From assembly GCF_001807265.1 (NCBI RefSeq), contig NZ_KV788407.1, forward strand, positions 55,111 through 119,110: a stretch of DNA of 64,000 nt, read 5' to 3'. The notes under the pieces are model-generated. The model had not been told where the DNA came from, did not search any database, and worked only from the letters and a program-made list of their open reading frames with translations. This DNA comes from Corynebacterium sp. HMSC05H05 (GTDB lineage: Bacteria; Actinomycetota; Actinomycetes; Mycobacteriales; Mycobacteriaceae). A program made the position numbers and the translations under genes. Shown piece after piece: positions 63,874-64,000 of this stretch (its first letter is position 1; every line of letters begins with the position of its first letter).

Positions 63874-64000
63874 CTGGCGCGGCGCCGCGGTGCGCTGCGG
63901 TCTGTTTGGGCGGGCCAACCGGCAGCACTCTCCCGCAGACCCCGAGCGGAGGACCCCTAGTATGGCCGGAGTTGTCAGTGGGTGAATGCGCCACCTCGAC
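63874..64000 (+). other. Non-coding end of window after ffh
   Basis: Contains a 12-bp palindrome CGCGGCGCCGCG (63878-63889), a weak 6-bp inverted repeat GGTCTG...CAGACC (63899-63904 / 63936-63941), and TAGTAT (63958-63963), a possible -10 box for a gene beyond the window. No gene can be called. Confidence 0.45.

Overview
The window is a stretch of a high-GC chromosome of the genus Corynebacterium (order Mycobacteriales). This rests on gene content and order: dnaE, ilvA, a RelS-type alarmone synthetase, treY, glgX, an MFS/HisH/ImpA block, trpC-like, lgt, pyk, glgP, gdh, then the sepIVA-DUF177-rnc-mutM-smc-ftsY-ffh cluster. That order is close to what I recall for C. glutamicum, and the last cluster also for Mycobacterium. 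Many start codons lie 7-9 nt after a TANNNT -10 box, the usual sign of leaderless actinobacterial mRNAs. No rRNA, tRNA, insertion sequence or CRISPR array was recognised. Coding density is very high; the only gene-free stretch over 300 bp is 38028-38627.

Layout. 1-4589: end of a probable DNA polymerase IV gene, asparaginase, two lipoproteins, lspA, an RluD-type pseudouridine synthase and a small exported protein. 4641-8354: a MacAB-like efflux operon (lipoprotein adaptor, ATPase, permease). 8412-11972: dnaE. 12046-15157: three minus-strand genes for exported proteins with a C-terminal hydrophobic segment. 15284-18908: ilvA, a YigZ protein, a small membrane protein, an S4 RNA-binding protein and the alarmone synthetase. 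18923-25500: carbon-storage genes treY and glgX with a DnaQ-like exonuclease/BRCT protein between them. 25523-30178: a TetR regulator, a lipoprotein/membrane pair, a YbjN protein and an MFS transporter. 30206-35597: remains of a histidine/tryptophan neighbourhood (HisH-like, ImpA, Trp-associated membrane protein, TrpC-like), then lgt and pyk. 35616-38027: a UvrA-like ATPase that appears to lack the UvrB-binding module.

38028-39680 is a small accessory islet: ten copies of a 16-bp palindrome followed by two minus-strand genes, one encoding a SUFU-domain protein. 39728-42311 holds pabC and pabAB, followed by a broken GNAT acetyltransferase. 42706-48151: glycogen phosphorylase, an M20 amidohydrolase, a GalT-like protein and a small conserved protein. 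48121-50707: glycerate kinase and glutamate dehydrogenase. 50734-63873: septum, RNA-processing, DNA-repair, chromosome and secretion genes (sepIVA, DUF177, rnc, mutM, flavin reductase, alanine/glycine symporter, acyP, CAP-domain protein, smc, a lipoprotein, ftsY, ffh).

Most notable observations: (i) the phased palindrome array at 38045-38584; (ii) a dispersed 10-mer, CGTCGATAGG, found at least 11 times and apparently kept at the cost of rare ATA and AGG codons; (iii) a HisH homologue without its catalytic cysteine and a TrpC homologue with altered catalytic residues, at a locus that elsewhere carries hisA/hisF/hisI; (iv) a frameshift in ftsY that separates the membrane anchor from the GTPase, with a possible internal restart; (v) treY without treZ nearby. 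The first two are the best candidates for something undescribed.
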